Below, piece by piece: positions 10,995 to 25,050 of a DNA stretch of 64,000 bases. A model generated the notes under the pieces. The model worked only from the letters and a program-made list of their open reading frames with translations. It made no database searches and was not told the DNA's origin. Origin of the DNA: Persicaria tinctoria (Eukaryota; Streptophyta; Magnoliopsida; Caryophyllales; Polygonaceae); contig JBANSL010000009.1 of NCBI GenBank assembly GCA_037127255.1, positions 1,360,001 to 1,424,000 of the forward strand. The letters run 5' to 3'. Every line of letters starts with the position of its first letter. The first letter of the stretch is position 1. Made by a program: the position numbers and the translations under genes.

Positions 10995-12190
10995 CCACGA
11001 TGATTAACCCTCCTTAACTCGAATAGAGCTCCTCCAAAATGTCATATCCCACACACACCATACTCTTCTAAAGGTTTAAAACAGTCAAGTCTTGTCTAAT
11101 CACCTCATTCCATCTCTTTTTAAACCAACCTCTATTACGTCAAACATTTTCTATAACATGGTTGACGCACCTATGCATTGGCGCACCTGAGTCTCTCCTC
11201 TGCACAGGACAAAACCATGGCAGTCCCGTCTCTCACAATTTATCCTTGATACACCTCACTCCCAATTTTTCATGAAAGACCTCATTTTTTTTATCTTATT
11301 GTGTCTAGTATATTCGCACATCCATCTGATCATCATCATATCTACCACCAAAAGCTTATGCTCTTGGGCTTTTTTTTAACTTCAACACCTCGCCTTATAA
11401 AATAGGGCAAACATAAAATTTTCCCTTGAGCTTTCGAAGTACGTACTTTTCCATCATACAAAACTGCTGACGCATCCCTCCATTTTTTCCATTCCGCGTG
11501 AATCCGATGTTTGATATCCTTGTCTTCACTTTCATCACTCTACATCCTCGAACTTAAATACTGAAAATTTTCCTTTTGTACAACATGCTCACCCAACATC
11601 AAATCCCCTCCCTTTTCACATGCCTCACCGAGATTGAATTCCACATATTCCATCTTCTTCCAGTTTGACACCCTTGCCTTCTAGCGTCTTCCTCAAAAGC
11701 TCCACCTTCCTACTAAACCCGACCTTCATCTTATTTACCAAAACGATATCATCCGTAAATTACATACACCACATGATTCCACTCGGAATAGCTCCTGACA
11801 TCACAATTATTACAGTACAAAGGAATGGACTCATGATTGATCCATTGTGTAAGTCGACCCTCATTGGAAAGTACTCGGTGTCACCTCCTGACGTATAAAC
11901 ACTTATTAGAGCACCTTCACATATGTCATTGATAACCCTAGTGTAAGTTCTAGGTACCTCCTCCACTTCTAGGCAATCTAAGAATAGTTCCTTGGCACTC
12001 TATTATCGGCTTCCTCCAATTAACCTTATTGTTACCTCTAAAATTAATCTGGATTCTTGAATGAAGCCCACACTTCACCCATTCTTTTTCTAGTCATAAA
12101 ACTAAACATAATGCCCAATTTCATATTCTTCCTACTGATCTTTTTGTAGTTTAGTTCGCCTCAGATTAAAAGTCTTTCACAAGATGATAT
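10995..12190 (-). pseudogene. L1-type LINE reverse transcriptase C-terminal remnant
   Basis: On - the frame at 11966-11760 (VPRTYTRVINDICEGA, then GDTEYFPMRVDLHNGS and SPFLCTVII) matches the plant LINE RT block preceding the catalytic Asp pair. Just downstream, DIVLVNK (about 11754-11734) keeps part of the ADDIVLV motif. Further on, degraded strings equivalent to RHTRH, WNEVIRQDL and LWRSSIRVKEG are readable down to about 11000. These are the usual C-terminal blocks of the family. Many indels and stops make it a dead 5'-truncated copy. No poly-A tail was identified. Confidence 0.75.
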
Positions 12191-12319
12191 TTAGGCTTCG
12201 TTTAGATAACCATCATTTTAATGACTTTATGCATTATTGGTGTTTAATTTTGCAAATGCATTTGTTGTTGCAGGAGGATGGTCAAGTATGAAATAAATAT
12301 GAAATATAGTTCAGATTGA
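12191..12319. other. Short AT-rich spacer
   Basis: No feature recognised. Confidence 0.3.
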
Positions 12320-14280
12320 CTTCCCTGTCTCAGCAAATAAATACAAGACTTCCTCCCGTTGTAGTAAGAGAAAATCAGGATCGAATCCACGAGGAAGCAC
12401 GTCAGCAGTTCTCAGGTAGCTATCAGATTCTCACAACAGCAGCAGAACAGCACAGAAACACAAGCAGAAGCAGAAATAAAATAGAAACAAATAATCCCGG
12501 CAAGGGCAACTAAAACAAAAGCAAAGAACAAAGCAAGAAATAAAGGCAAAGCAAAGCAAAGACGAAAGCAAAGGCAGAAAGTCGTACCCGATCTCGACCA
12601 CAAGCTTGTCGAGGTCGACAAGGGTTGCTCGACACAGAGTACAGAAAGTGAAAATCGACAAAAGAAAACAGAAAACCAACTCGACCTAGACCAGCCCCTA
12701 CTCGATTTCGACAAAGGGCAACTCGAGATCGACAAGGGTTTCGTCTATGTCGACAAGAAACAGAAAAAAGACAGAAACTTTAAAATAACGTAAATTGCAA
12801 TTGCTCAAACCCAAACTCAACTTTTTGACGGAAAATAAATCAATATATTAAAAGACCTCCAAGGCTAGGGTTTCAACACCACAACGGTAACCATGCAAAA
12901 CAACACATAAAGGCATAAAAGATCATGCTTTCCATCAAATAACTTTCGTCATTAACAAATAGGAATATAGAGGCTTTCGCATAAACCCTAATTGTTACTA
13001 ACCCTTTTTCACAAAATTAATCCAAGTTGCATTAAGATCACTTTCGCTTCAATAATACAAACAAGGATTACCTTCAACTCTCGCAAAAGAATCATGCTCA
13101 TAGGGATAGAAAATGAATTACACAAAAAGATCTGACCTTTATCGCATCGCCTCACATGGCCACCGTCGGGCTCACCCCAGCCCCAGAAGTGGGTGGACTA
13201 CTCACGCCTCATCGCAATTGCAGACATTGAATTGATGAAAGAAACTTGCATAAAACTAAATTCCAAGACTTTACAATCCCGGCAATCCAACTCTCGTCGA
13301 ATGCCAAAACCCTAAAACCTTCGAACTCCCTAAACCGTCTCTGTGGAACTACTTGTCTTTCTCTGAAATTGAATCGTGATGGAATTGAGCCCCTAGGGCC
13401 TTATTTATAGTGATCAAACCTTGCTAATCAAGGAAATAATCATCTATCTCTATCTAAATCTATATCTAAAATTATATCTAAAAGCCTTAAAGATAAATAA
13501 ATTGTTTTAAGGAAATAAATCTTAAAGGAAAAGATAAAACTAAATAGGGTAAGTCTTCATGTCTTGATAGATCTCCTTCCATAGATAGACTTTGATCAAC
13601 TTTGGATAGATCTTCGGCCATTCTCGGATTCCTTCATGCCCAAGTAAAGCTAAACCGAGTAGGACTTGTCACGACGAAGCGTTTCTGGAAACTGGGTCTA
13701 CTCGACCTCGACCACGACCTTGTCGATCTCGAGTAGCCCTCGTCTGTCTCTAGTAGCCCTCGTCTGTCTCGAGTAGCAGGTGCTCGACAAGGCTCGAACA
13801 TGGCTCGGAGGTCTAGTCGATCTCGAGTAGCCCTACTCTGTCTCGAGTAGAGGTGGTCTGCGTCTTCGTCTTCGACTTCTCGGCTCGGCACCGCTCGTCG
13901 ACTCTGGACATGGCTCGTCGATCTCGACCAAGTCTACTCGAGATCGAGTAGGGTTCCGGGAGTCGGGTTGTCTCTGACTCAGTGTCCTCGACCAGCCCTA
14001 CTCGACCAGGTGTGGTCGAACAGCCCTTGTCGAGATCGAGTAGAGGCTTGTCGATCTCGAGTAGAGTTCTCTCAGCTTTCTGTTCTGTTCTTGAAACGCA
14101 CTTTCCCGAGTCCTCGTTCGTCGGATTGACGCATATGACCATGCGTTGGAAAGCTCTTTCCGAGGGCTACAACTCTCATGAATACATCAAAGCTTGATTC
14201 AGAATGAAGAATGGTGAAATATGGCCTTTTCTCCAGCTGCACCATTCTTAGCTTCTCCATGAGTTTCCTTTAAGCTCCAA
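12320..14280. repeat. Dispersed-repeat-like region with two TCGA-motif clusters
   Basis: There is no long conserved reading frame. Two clusters, 12588-12760 and 13690-14080, consist of degenerate reiterations of motifs such as TCGAGATCGACAAGGG, CTTGTCGATCTCGAGTAG and CTACTCGAGATCGAGTAGGG. Between them is about 930 bp of ordinary sequence. The beginning (CAGGATCGAATCCACGAGG) and an internal minus-strand TATA box suggest the non-coding part of a retroelement derivative, but no LTR pair was found. Short ORFs inside are Arg/Ser/Asp-rich by-products of the motif. Confidence 0.45.
13401..13410 (-). promoter_or_regulatory. Possible TATA box on minus strand
   Basis: CTATAAATAAGG reads on - immediately before a G/C-richer segment, as in a core promoter. 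No gene is seen downstream. It may be the promoter of the surrounding repeat. Confidence 0.25.
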
Positions 14281-15585
14281 AGTGCGTCCGATTTCTGCGA
14301 AATATAACCAAAACTTGTGTAGACCTCCATATATTGCAAATAAGTGTAATCTACACAGATTCTGTATTATTCTAACCCAAATGTATGCAATGTATGCAGA
14401 AATCGATATAAAATTAAATGTAAAACATGGGAAATTAGGCTCACCACAGCATTATGAAATTAGTGATTGTTTATGACCCATGATTTTAAACAAAAATAAA
14501 AGAAATTAATTTTGATTTTATTGTTCACCTTCACCCTGGGGACTGCATCCTCAATTTTTGCTATTACCCATCTTCACTCGTAATTACCTCCCTTCAATCC
14601 AAACAAAAAAGGGAGATTTCAGTTAACTAGATCTAATTCTCTTCAATTTAATATTTTTCTAAAATTCCAACAAAAGGGGAAAAATTGAAGCAAAAGGGAA
14701 AATCAAATCGTTGTTATCGCCGGCTACCACCAATTACCAACTCATTAGCCGTCGAACTCACCGGCCACTTCCACCAACTAGCAAACCAAAACCTCATAAT
14801 CAAATATGGATCAATCAAATATCTCTTGCCCCTTTCACAAAAATTTGCCACCACATCCAAACCCGATTGAAATCTCTCTTGCCCCTTTCACCCAATTATT
14901 AGAGCTAGCAAGATTTAACTTGATCTGAGATCCCGAACTGACTCACCCTTAATCCAAACCCGACTGAAATCCAAAAATCTAGTATCATGTACAAGCAGCA
15001 CAACCCGAACCCGATTCATTTTGACCCGATATCCGAATGAACCTGAACTCGATCCGACCCATACCTGACCTGTTCTTGACCCGACTCGGACAAGAACCGA
15101 TGCATCCTTATAATAATTGTCTTATTTTTAATCATTCAAATATTGTGAATTACACATAATGAGACATAATATAACTAAATAAATTATGTTTAATAGTCAA
15201 TAATTAAGATAAGCAAAAATAAATCATCATTTTATAATAAAACTAAATGTGACCCGACTTGACCCAACCCGAAATCCATTTAACCAGAATACTTACCCAA
15301 CATTACCCGAACCCGACCGAACATACAATATACCCGATATATTACCAAACCCAAATAGGTGTACTGGAACCGACCTGAACAGCCCAATTGCCACCTAATA
15401 ATTATCATCCAACAGAATTGGCCAAACTCGGTAACCAAACTACTTATTAGTTATTCCTATCAAATGGTCTTAAATTTAAGGCGAAGACAACCAGATTAAT
15501 TAACGTGTTCAATCTAGCTCAAGAGAGACCATCGATCCCTATGGAAAAAGCTCACATGGCCATCTTTAGTCTTTTATATTTTGCA
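14281..15585. repeat. Intergenic sequence with degenerate CCCGA-rich repeat
   Basis: About 14920-15110 and 15250-15390 are rich in degenerate GACCCGA / ACCCGAAC units, a low-complexity pattern frequent in plant intergenic DNA. No gene recognised. The last part borders the 3' end of the CRK pseudogene. Confidence 0.4.
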
Positions 15586-16878
<1,293 letters not shown>

Positions 16879-16999
16879 CTGTAAATATAAAATAAGGAAT
16901 TATATATAAAACCGAATTCATGTTGAAACTTGGAGAGATATAATGGATGCAAATAGATCTACTTGGAAATAGAGGTTCTAGGTCGATCACCTTATAGAC

Positions 17000-17485
17000 T
17001 GTTAGAATTATAAGATATAATTCGTACATTATTTTATATATGCCCAAAAGATAAATAGCCTAATTTATGTAATTAGGGAATTAATTCTTATTCGTTAAGA
17101 ATTAATTAATATGAGGATAGATAATATATATATTCGTTATATATTTATCTAATAAAATAAGAGATACGTTCTCTTATTCCTATAAGATAAGGAGAAGAGA
17201 CGCTTCTCCTAAGCCAGTCAGTCATTCACTGAAACCCTAGAGAAACAGTCTGTTCGTCAGACGCTCTTCTCAGGTAGAGAACTCTCCTTCGTGGAGAGAG
17301 TCCCCTTCCTCTCCAATGCTCTCCCATGGTGTGTAGGCTGTGAATCGTAGGTTCTCCACTGCTCCTGAATCTCTAACGAGATTTAGGGCTATGGAGATCT
17401 ACCCGGTGATCAAATTCGAAGGCAAGACGATCTTGATTCCGCTTCCGCCATTCGAGGTAATCCGTTTATCCCTCAGATTCTAACA
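17000..17485 (+). repeat. 5' LTR of LARD-like element
   Basis: 486 bp, TG...CA, near-identical to 24300-24797 apart from lacking 12 bp (AACCCACAGAG region). Confidence 0.9.
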
Positions 17486-17486
17486 T

Positions 17487-17498
17487 TGGTATCAGAGC
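17487..17498 (+). promoter_or_regulatory. Primer-binding site, initiator tRNA-Met type
   Basis: TGGTATCAGAGC, complementary to the 3' end of plant initiator tRNA-Met, begins one base after the 5' LTR. Confidence 0.9.
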
Positions 17499-20400
17499 TT
17501 TAGGCTCAAATTGCTTTTGAATTTGTTCAATCGGATTGAATATCAGCATGAATTAGGTTTTTAGAACTAAATTCGCTCAAAGGTCCATTTTTGCCGAACT
17601 ATTTCCATGAATTATGCTCCGTTGCTTTTATGGTTTCTGTTTGGATGAACTGTAAAGCTGATAATTTTTTATGGAAATGATATGCTCTTTTCGTTTTGGT
17701 TGAGCCGTACCCACGCCTATTTGCCCAGTGTAGCATAAGTCCCTCTCTCCATCTTTTGCCCTCTTTGTCTTCTCCATGTCTCTTGATGTTTTCTCTGATT
17801 GCATGCGGTTATGGGGGATTCGATTTCGTTTCGATCTCGTGTGTGCTTACTGGATATGAATCAATTGCTTGGAAATTTTGGTTTTTTCCTTCAACTTTGC
17901 AGCATAGGTTCACCAGATCTGAGAAATAAGGGGTCTTCGGGGCTCAAACTGGAGATTCGTGCTCATGTCCTCGCCAAATCAAAGGGCTAGATTCGTTCTT
18001 GCCTTCATAAATTCGATATCTGTGATGGGTCGATTGCATTCGTTGCGATTGATTTTGATGGATCTGATTTTCGGATTTTTGATTTGGGGTTTTTGAATCA
18101 TCATTCTTGTTTGATTCGGAAGGGGCAGGTATCTCGATCTCCTTCGCCGGAATCGGGATGGGGAGGTGTCGCTCGCCACCGTGCTCCTTGCTGGAGCACT
18201 TGGAGGCGGCGGCGCCACCGCCGGTGACGGGACAGAAGAGAGAAGATGCTCGCGCCTCGCGCCGCGAGCGAGGGCTGGTCCTCCTGTTCGGGGCTGTTCT
18301 CGCCGGTGAGCCAAGGTCTTGGAGGCGCCAAGTACGCCACCGTGCTCCTCCGTCGGAGCACTAGGAGGCGGCGGCATCACCACCTGAGCCTCACCGGCGG
18401 GGAAACTCTCCTGGGCAGTGGGAGGAGAAGGGAGTCCCGAGCTAGATGCGACGGCGGCTAGTGTGCTCCCGGGCTTGGTGGTGCTAGGCGTTGCTCATCC
18501 TTCGTGGGTGCTGGCGGCATCCGGCGCCACCGCCTGTGGAAGTCGCCGGCGAGCTCTCACAAAGATCCGAGCTTGCCATGGCGGCTGGAGCTTCATCGGG
18601 CTGAGTCGGGTTTGGCTTCGGGCCGAGCCGGGCTGCTATGACCTAGGCCCTCGGGTCTGGTCGGGCTTTCGGGTCACACTTGGGCTCTTGGTCAAGGCTG
18701 TTGACTCAGAAGGCTTCTTTATTAAATTGGGCCTAATTTTTATAAAATTGGCTGAGCATATGTTTTACTTGGACTTGCTGTTATGGGTTGAACGCGAACG
18801 CGACTGTTTGTCCAAATTCGTTTTGGACTGAGACTTGTCGTGTTTGACCGAGCATTGGAGTCGTCTTAGTCGAGTTCGGACTCGGACTGAGACTTGGTGG
18901 GTTGCGTTTGATGAGTTGGGCTTAGCCCGATTCGGTTCGAACGGAAATCGTCGCTTTTATATGACCGAGCTGTGACGAAGTTATGTGAACTGGGTCAGTT
19001 GAAACAGCTTTTCAGGTTATCTTTGCTCTCAAATTTTTTTGATCGGACTACGTGTCTAATTGAATTTTTTATTGAAGCGAACGAACTTGAAAGTTATATG
19101 ATATATCGACCTACGTGGTCCTTTATCTAATAACGAGCGATGATGAGTCCTAAGTTATGTTGATACGTTCACATACGGACTGAGCTCTCTAAAATTCTTT
19201 TTTCAAAGAATTTGTTTTTCAAGGATGTTTAACCTTGGTTGAATATCGTTTTACTTGAAAATTGAGCGGATTTAAATAATTCAATCGTGAGTTGTTTAAA
19301 TTTTTTTTGAGTTAACGGATAGTTATTGCGTATAACTTATTAACTTAAAATGGAAAATTGACTTTATGTAAGTTAATTAAAATCTGAGAAATAAATCTTT
19401 TACGTAAAGATTGTATAAGAGATAAGCATTCGGGATGCATCTTTGAACTTTGCGAATAATTTCTTATTTTTACTACTTACGTGGTGATGTGCTTGAAATT
19501 ATGAAAAGACACTTAATTCGTTTGAGTGTGATGCAAGGTAATCGAGCAAGTAATTCATTTGTTAAATGGATGAAATATGTTCAGTAATTTTGAATAGCGT
19601 TTTTAAACGTAGTTCCAAAAATCTGAATAAACCCTTATGGGGCGAGGACCTATATGTCTAAGATCCTGAAAGTCGATAGTCCTAATGAAGACATGTTATC
19701 TGACTTTGCTCGATTAGACTGGATTTGTTCCAGTGTATATCGATATGTTGGACATACAAATAAAGTGAGCTGATGTTGAGTACTTCGGGTACGTCAACAG
19801 TAATGTAGTTCCCTATAAAATTAGAAAATGAGCAGATGGACTTGATTAGTAAAGCTCACTTTGGATTTTCTCAGATCAAGAGAGTTGTAAAACTGAATTT
19901 CATGGTTCTAAGGCATTTTCATGCTAAGGAAGATTGTCATTTAGTATAGGATTTAGTATACTCTGTTTCACTTAGGGACATGGTCCTAGTGGGAGCAAAT
20001 CTTTAGACTGACTCGCACAGTTCAAAAGATAACCTTAAACATACGTTGTTTGAAAATCGTCGGACGGGCGATTATGTCGTCATGAATCTGTGTTCTAACG
20101 GAGTTGATTGCATGCTATATGTATGTTTTTGCTTCGAAGGTCATAGTAAATGATGATATGTGTTGGTTTGTGCTTCGTGCATAAACGGTAACATGTTTCT
20201 GGTCAATGGTGATAGACGGGTAATATACTCATTTCACTGATCTGAATCAGAAGTTAGCAGAACTGAAATTACATCGATTTATATCGTAGTAATAAAGGTT
20301 TAGCTTTCCTGAAAATGTCAAGGGCTTCTGAAGTTTCCTTACAAAGACCATGTGATATCATGATGCTAGTAATGGAACATGCCTTGAGATCTTATTGGAT

Positions 20401-23400
20401 TTCGGTTCCAATGTTATGATCATAAGTTTGCTGATTTTGTTTCAGTAACAAGAGGTTAAATTTGTCACTTTTGTGATAATGGTTGCAAATATGATTTGTA
20501 ACTTATGCATAATCTGATCATTGAGAATAAGCAAGTCGTTGCTAGGTCCAAATGATGAAGTTGCGATCTACTTGGTTCAAGTTGATCACTATGCAACTAG
20601 ATCAGATGATATACCCAAGGATTGGTGCTGAACTTCGAAGTTTAGCTGAAGCCAATCGTATAAGATAGTATCAAGTTCAGATCTTGGTATTTTCTAATCC
20701 TCAATGAATTGTTGTAATTCATGAGAAGTGTCACTATGGAAGCATAGTTTAACGACTTTGCAAAGTGATAAAGGGTAAATGAAATGCATACTCTAAAAAG
20801 GTATTCTACTAGCGAGTGGGAGAATAGGTTCAAAGGAACTTGAGAAAAGACAGAGTCGTCAGAAGAGGAAGTTTCCTTATCTGAAAATGATGTGACACAC
20901 CTTGGGGTGTGTCCAGGATGATCATTGTGGGATTGTCCAAAGAGATTAGATGCTTATTGCGTTAAGCACTTCTCTTGAGGCTTCGAGGGTAATCTGTTAC
21001 TTGTAACAGATCACTACATTTCTTGTAGATTGCGTTCTACAAAATTTAGAAGCTCAAAGCACAAATTCTATTGTGCTGTTTGAATTTCATGATCTCCTAA
21101 GATCAATATGGATCTAAGGGCGTATAAATGGATGTTGATGTACAACGTGAGCTTGTTGGTTAACATACATCCATGTTTTCTCTCACATTGAGTGATGCAG
21201 AAATCAGATGAAATTCAAAAGGTTTTTTCTGTCTTAAATTCTTCTGTTGACTGAAATTGCCCGAAATGGTCAAATCCAAGCACCAAGCATTGGTTTCTGC
21301 TGAGTGCGTATAGTGCTGATTTAGGGAGTAGTTCATTTGTTGGACAATCCTTGGTCAGTTACTTCCTAGAGATGGCACAAGTGTCATCTTAAAGGCTAAA
21401 GACATAAGATGATCTCTAGGAGATATACTTATGATTAAGGGTCACTCGATGAACCGTAAAATATAGAATAAGCTTAACAGCTAGTTCTTGAAAATTTTAG
21501 CCTTATCTGTTAAGTTGCATCAAATCAATTTGGATAAAAGGTAACATGTAGAATGTGTGTACTAGGCATGGTGCCAGGTACATGATCACATTCTTAAATC
21601 ATCTTGGAAATACGAACTTCTAAGATTGATGAGAGCAATCTGATAAGGAAAATGAGTTTTCGTAGCTCAGGGATTCTTAATCATGATTGTGAGACAGTTG
21701 TTAAGACAACTTAGGATGAGTTTTGATTGATGATACCACATCATAGCATCTGGTAGTTCAGTCATTACATCCTCCTATGATAGTTGTAATACAAGTCTAG
21801 CCACATTAACATTCAGGATATTCTGGATCAGTCGTGATCTAGTGTTCCTGAGAATGTTCGGAGCTAAAGAAGTTTCGTTCTTGGCTCACAACTTGTTGAA
21901 CAAATGTGTTTCGAGTTCAGGATTTCCATCTAGAACAATTGTGAGCATATCGAAACCACTTTAGAGTGGGAGTTGTTTAGAACACGAGGTATCTCAGAAA
22001 CACATTAGATGTGGTTACTCCAAAAGTATCCAAATGAGACAGCACCAATCACCACTAGAGTCTGTGATTTTTTGGTAAATCTAAGACACAACTAGAGGAT
22101 GGTGATGACAGATAATGAGTCCATGGAAGAAGCCATGTTTCGAACTGGTTTCTATCCTGCCTAGACATAAAGCAATGAGATAATTGGGTTCTTAAAGCTT
22201 TATAGGCGAGTGATCCATTGAGAGTTATACCCTAGATCAAGAGAGTTAAGTAGGAACCTTCTCTCTACATGGTTAGATTGTGTTCAATCAGACCGATGAA
22301 TGGCTACAAAAGCTTGTATCCGTTTACAAGTTGACCTAGATAGCAAAGTTTTTCCCAGTGGGAGGACTTCTGGAAATTCGTTTTCTAGATTAGTTTCTGC
22401 TAAGGTTTTGAGAAAGACACTAGTCTTGTACTCATACCTATGTAAGCATTGAAACATGCATCTAGATGACAATGATAAAATGTTTTGTACTTTGTGTTAA
22501 AAATATGGATTATTGTAAGTATGTCATATTGGAAAGTTTAACTTTCTGATGTTGCAGATGACACACTGATAGCCAACTATGTTGTGATTCTAGCATGACA
22601 ACTTTGATACAATTGTCAGGTGAATCTGTTACATAGAAAAGGGTAGTTGTCTATGAGGTTATTTTGTATAATCTTAATTAGGCATGTCATTCTCATATAT
22701 GGAAATGTGTAAATGGACTTATATAGGAAGTGGATTAAGTGAGGAACACTTGAGAAACTGAGTGCAATCTTGCATTCTGTTGTATGCTGAGATGAGACAA
22801 GCGAACATGTGTTTGTTTCCAAACTGATTCGAGTCTTATGCACCGAACACAGTAAATGATTGCAAAAGCACTCTTTTATACTGTGTATTGTGTTATGGTG
22901 GATGAGGTCTATGTCCATGTTGGAACATAGATATGGATCTTAGTGATCTAAGGGAGGAGACACTGATGTATGTATCAACATCAGTCCGTAGGTCTTATCT
23001 CCAAGGAGAAGAGACGTTGATGTCTAGCAAGAAACTGTCTTGCTTATCCTTCCACCACGGAAGCTGAGGTTCTTACATCATCAGTAGCTTCCGAGGAGAT
23101 TATGAAAAATGATTCTCCTAAAAACACAAAATTTGGTTGTGGCGAAATATGGCGAGTGGATGTCATGACTATGGGTTATGACTGACCATTTTTGTCAATA
23201 CCAGGATTTCCAAAGGATGATTGGAGATCAAATGATATTCAGATCAAACCCTGTCTAGTCAGAGAGACGTTGTTCAAGAACAACGTTGTCATAATATGTT
23301 TGACTCTTGATGGTCATGCGAGCCACCTCTCTGATTTGAGTTTTTAGCAAGTGGGAGACTTTGGTCTTAACTCATATGCTGTGCCATTGATGTGGTAAAA

Positions 23401-24299
23401 ACTGGTGATGTAAACGTGAAATATGTTACATGTCACTGAACCATAGTTTGTTCTCTCACACGAACAAACGTTCCTATAAGTGTTCGTCACTATAGGTGTA
23501 AGGTATCTCAATTCTTATGGGAACGGAATGAGATGATAACCGCCTTGACTATCTTTGGATGTCAGGATGAAGTCTCTCCGGTTGGGAAAGACTGAATGGG
23601 TAATTTATAGTAAGTCATTCATATGACTTGTAACTGTGCTCCTGCGCCCATTGGTTCAGAGAAGCAAGGTGTTGTAGGGTAAATGGTTCTCAAGTCTACG
23701 TGACTATGAGATGAACACCTTTACAGGTTGAGTGGACAACGCTTTAGAGAAGCGCTCCCTGTAGCACACTGTCATACTAGTGTGTGCTAGTCGACCCTAT
23801 GAGGTGATAGATTGATCCCATCTCTATCACTGTGTGAGCTAAGATGTATGTAAACAAGGCAACCCTTAGTGACTAACGACTTGGGTTACTGATTGTGGTG
23901 GTGATGCGCTACTTTGGTTGTGTCCCGATGGCCATGAGTGATGCGGTCTAAGTGGGGCATTTCTGGGAAAGTGGTCATCATTTACATGAAAGTAATGTCA
24001 ATGCGAAAGGAAGGTATTATGAGTAATCGTTGACGAAAATGGGATTTGCTGGATCCGACAGTTACGTACTGTTGTGAATCGCCATTACAGTTGAACAAAA
24101 CTGAGAGGGATCCAGTTTTGTGTATCAACTAGTCCGATGAAAAATAATCCTAGGGATGCAGCAATACTTTTCAACTAACGTTGTGACCTAGTCCCTAACA
24201 GGATTTTTATGCAGGTAGTATTGCCGGGTCGTACGGCCTATACACGACGAGTATGAGAATGATTTTTGGAGGAATATGATCTTTTGTGCGAGTGAGAGA
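17499..24299 (+). other. Interior of LARD-like element, mostly non-coding
   Basis: About 17500-18100 is leader-like sequence. 18120-18600 is a GC-rich island with a duplicated motif (see findings). 18830-24299 has only very short frames, with recurrent AGTGGGAG strings that in copia elements occur near the end of the internal region. No credible polypurine tract was found next to 24300 (only GAGTGAGAGA). Confidence 0.5.
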
Positions 24300-24797
24300 T
24301 GTTAGAATTATAAGATATAATTCGTACATTATTTTATATACGCCCAAAAGATAAATAGCCTAATTTATGTAATTAGGGAATTAATTCTTATTCGTTAAGA
24401 ATTAATTAATATGAGGATAGATAATATATATATTCGTTATATATTTATCTAATAAAATAAGAGATACGTTCTGTTATTCCTCTAAGATAAGGAGAAGAGA
24501 CGCTTCTCCTAAGCCAGTCAGTCATTCACTGAAACCCTAGAGAAACAGTCTGTTCGTCAGACGCTCTTCTCAGGTAGAGAAACCCACAGAGAACTCTCCT
24601 TCGTGGAGAGAGTCCCCTTCCTCTCCAACGCTCTCCCATAGTGTGTAGGCTGTGAATCGTAGGTTCTCCACTGCTCCTGAATCTCTAACGAGATTTAGGG
24701 CTATGGAGATCTACCCGGTGATCAAATTCGAAGGCAAGACGATCTTGATTCCGCTTCCGCTATTCGAGGTAATCCGTTTATCCCTCAGATTCTAACA
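24300..24797 (+). repeat. 3' LTR of LARD-like element
   Basis: 498 bp, TG...CA, followed by the TSD TAGAC at 24798-24802. Confidence 0.9.
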
Positions 24798-25050
24798 TAG
24801 ACACTACCGAAGCCACCTTCTCCGATCTTATTTTGATGAGAGAAGTTATTGGTTTTGAAGCTTGAAGCGTGTCAAAGCCAAATTGCAAGGACTCGGCAGT
24901 TGTAAACTCCTCGGTTTCTAATACCATATATTTAACGTACACAAGGAAATGTAAGTGTGTTAATAACGTACGTAGACATTTCCAAAAACTATTAAACCCG
25001 AAAATATATATTAATATTGGACTTAAGGTTTCCTATTTACAAGTGATCAC

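Larger units (their letters stand above)
17000..24797 (+). mobile_element. Non-autonomous LTR retrotransposon (LARD-like) in CRK exon 3
   Basis: Complete by structure. LTRs start TGTTAGAATTATAAG and end CAGATTCTAACA at 17000-17485 and 24300-24797, with a 5-bp TSD TAGAC at 16995-16999 and 24798-24802. A primer-binding site follows the 5' LTR. The LTRs differ by about six substitutions and a 12-bp indel (counted by eye), so insertion is fairly young. The 6.8 kb interior has no long pol frame. Weak copia-like strings occur at about 19855-19900 (KAHFGFSQIKRVVK, like the RLGH block) and 22110-22270 (a blurred WVLK...GSIERY RT block), so it may be a mosaic of an eroded copia pol. It should depend on enzymes supplied elsewhere. 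Confidence 0.85.
16991..24917 (-). pseudogene. CRK exon 3 split by an LTR retrotransposon
   Basis: The 5' part (24917-24798) encodes EEFTTAESLQFGFDTLQA and then, in a second frame, TNNFSHQNKIGEGGFGSV, the glycine-rich loop. The switch lies at about 24851-24860, where TCAAA stands in place of a three-base codon, a net change of +2 or -1. The exon is then cut inside the codons for SVY by the element at 17000-24797. It resumes at 16999 with GTCTATAAG and a GT donor at 16990. The TSD TAGAC (GTCTA on this strand) is duplicated exon sequence. Confidence 0.85.

Noticed and set aside
13634..14142. Arg/Ser/Asp-rich ORFs in the TCGA clusters
   Set aside because: Direct consequence of the reiterated TCGAG motif; no conserved domain.
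18107..18831. Overlapping ORFs in the LARD-like interior as a gag gene
   Set aside because: No zinc knuckle, no gag-like helices, and all frames are open because of GC content.
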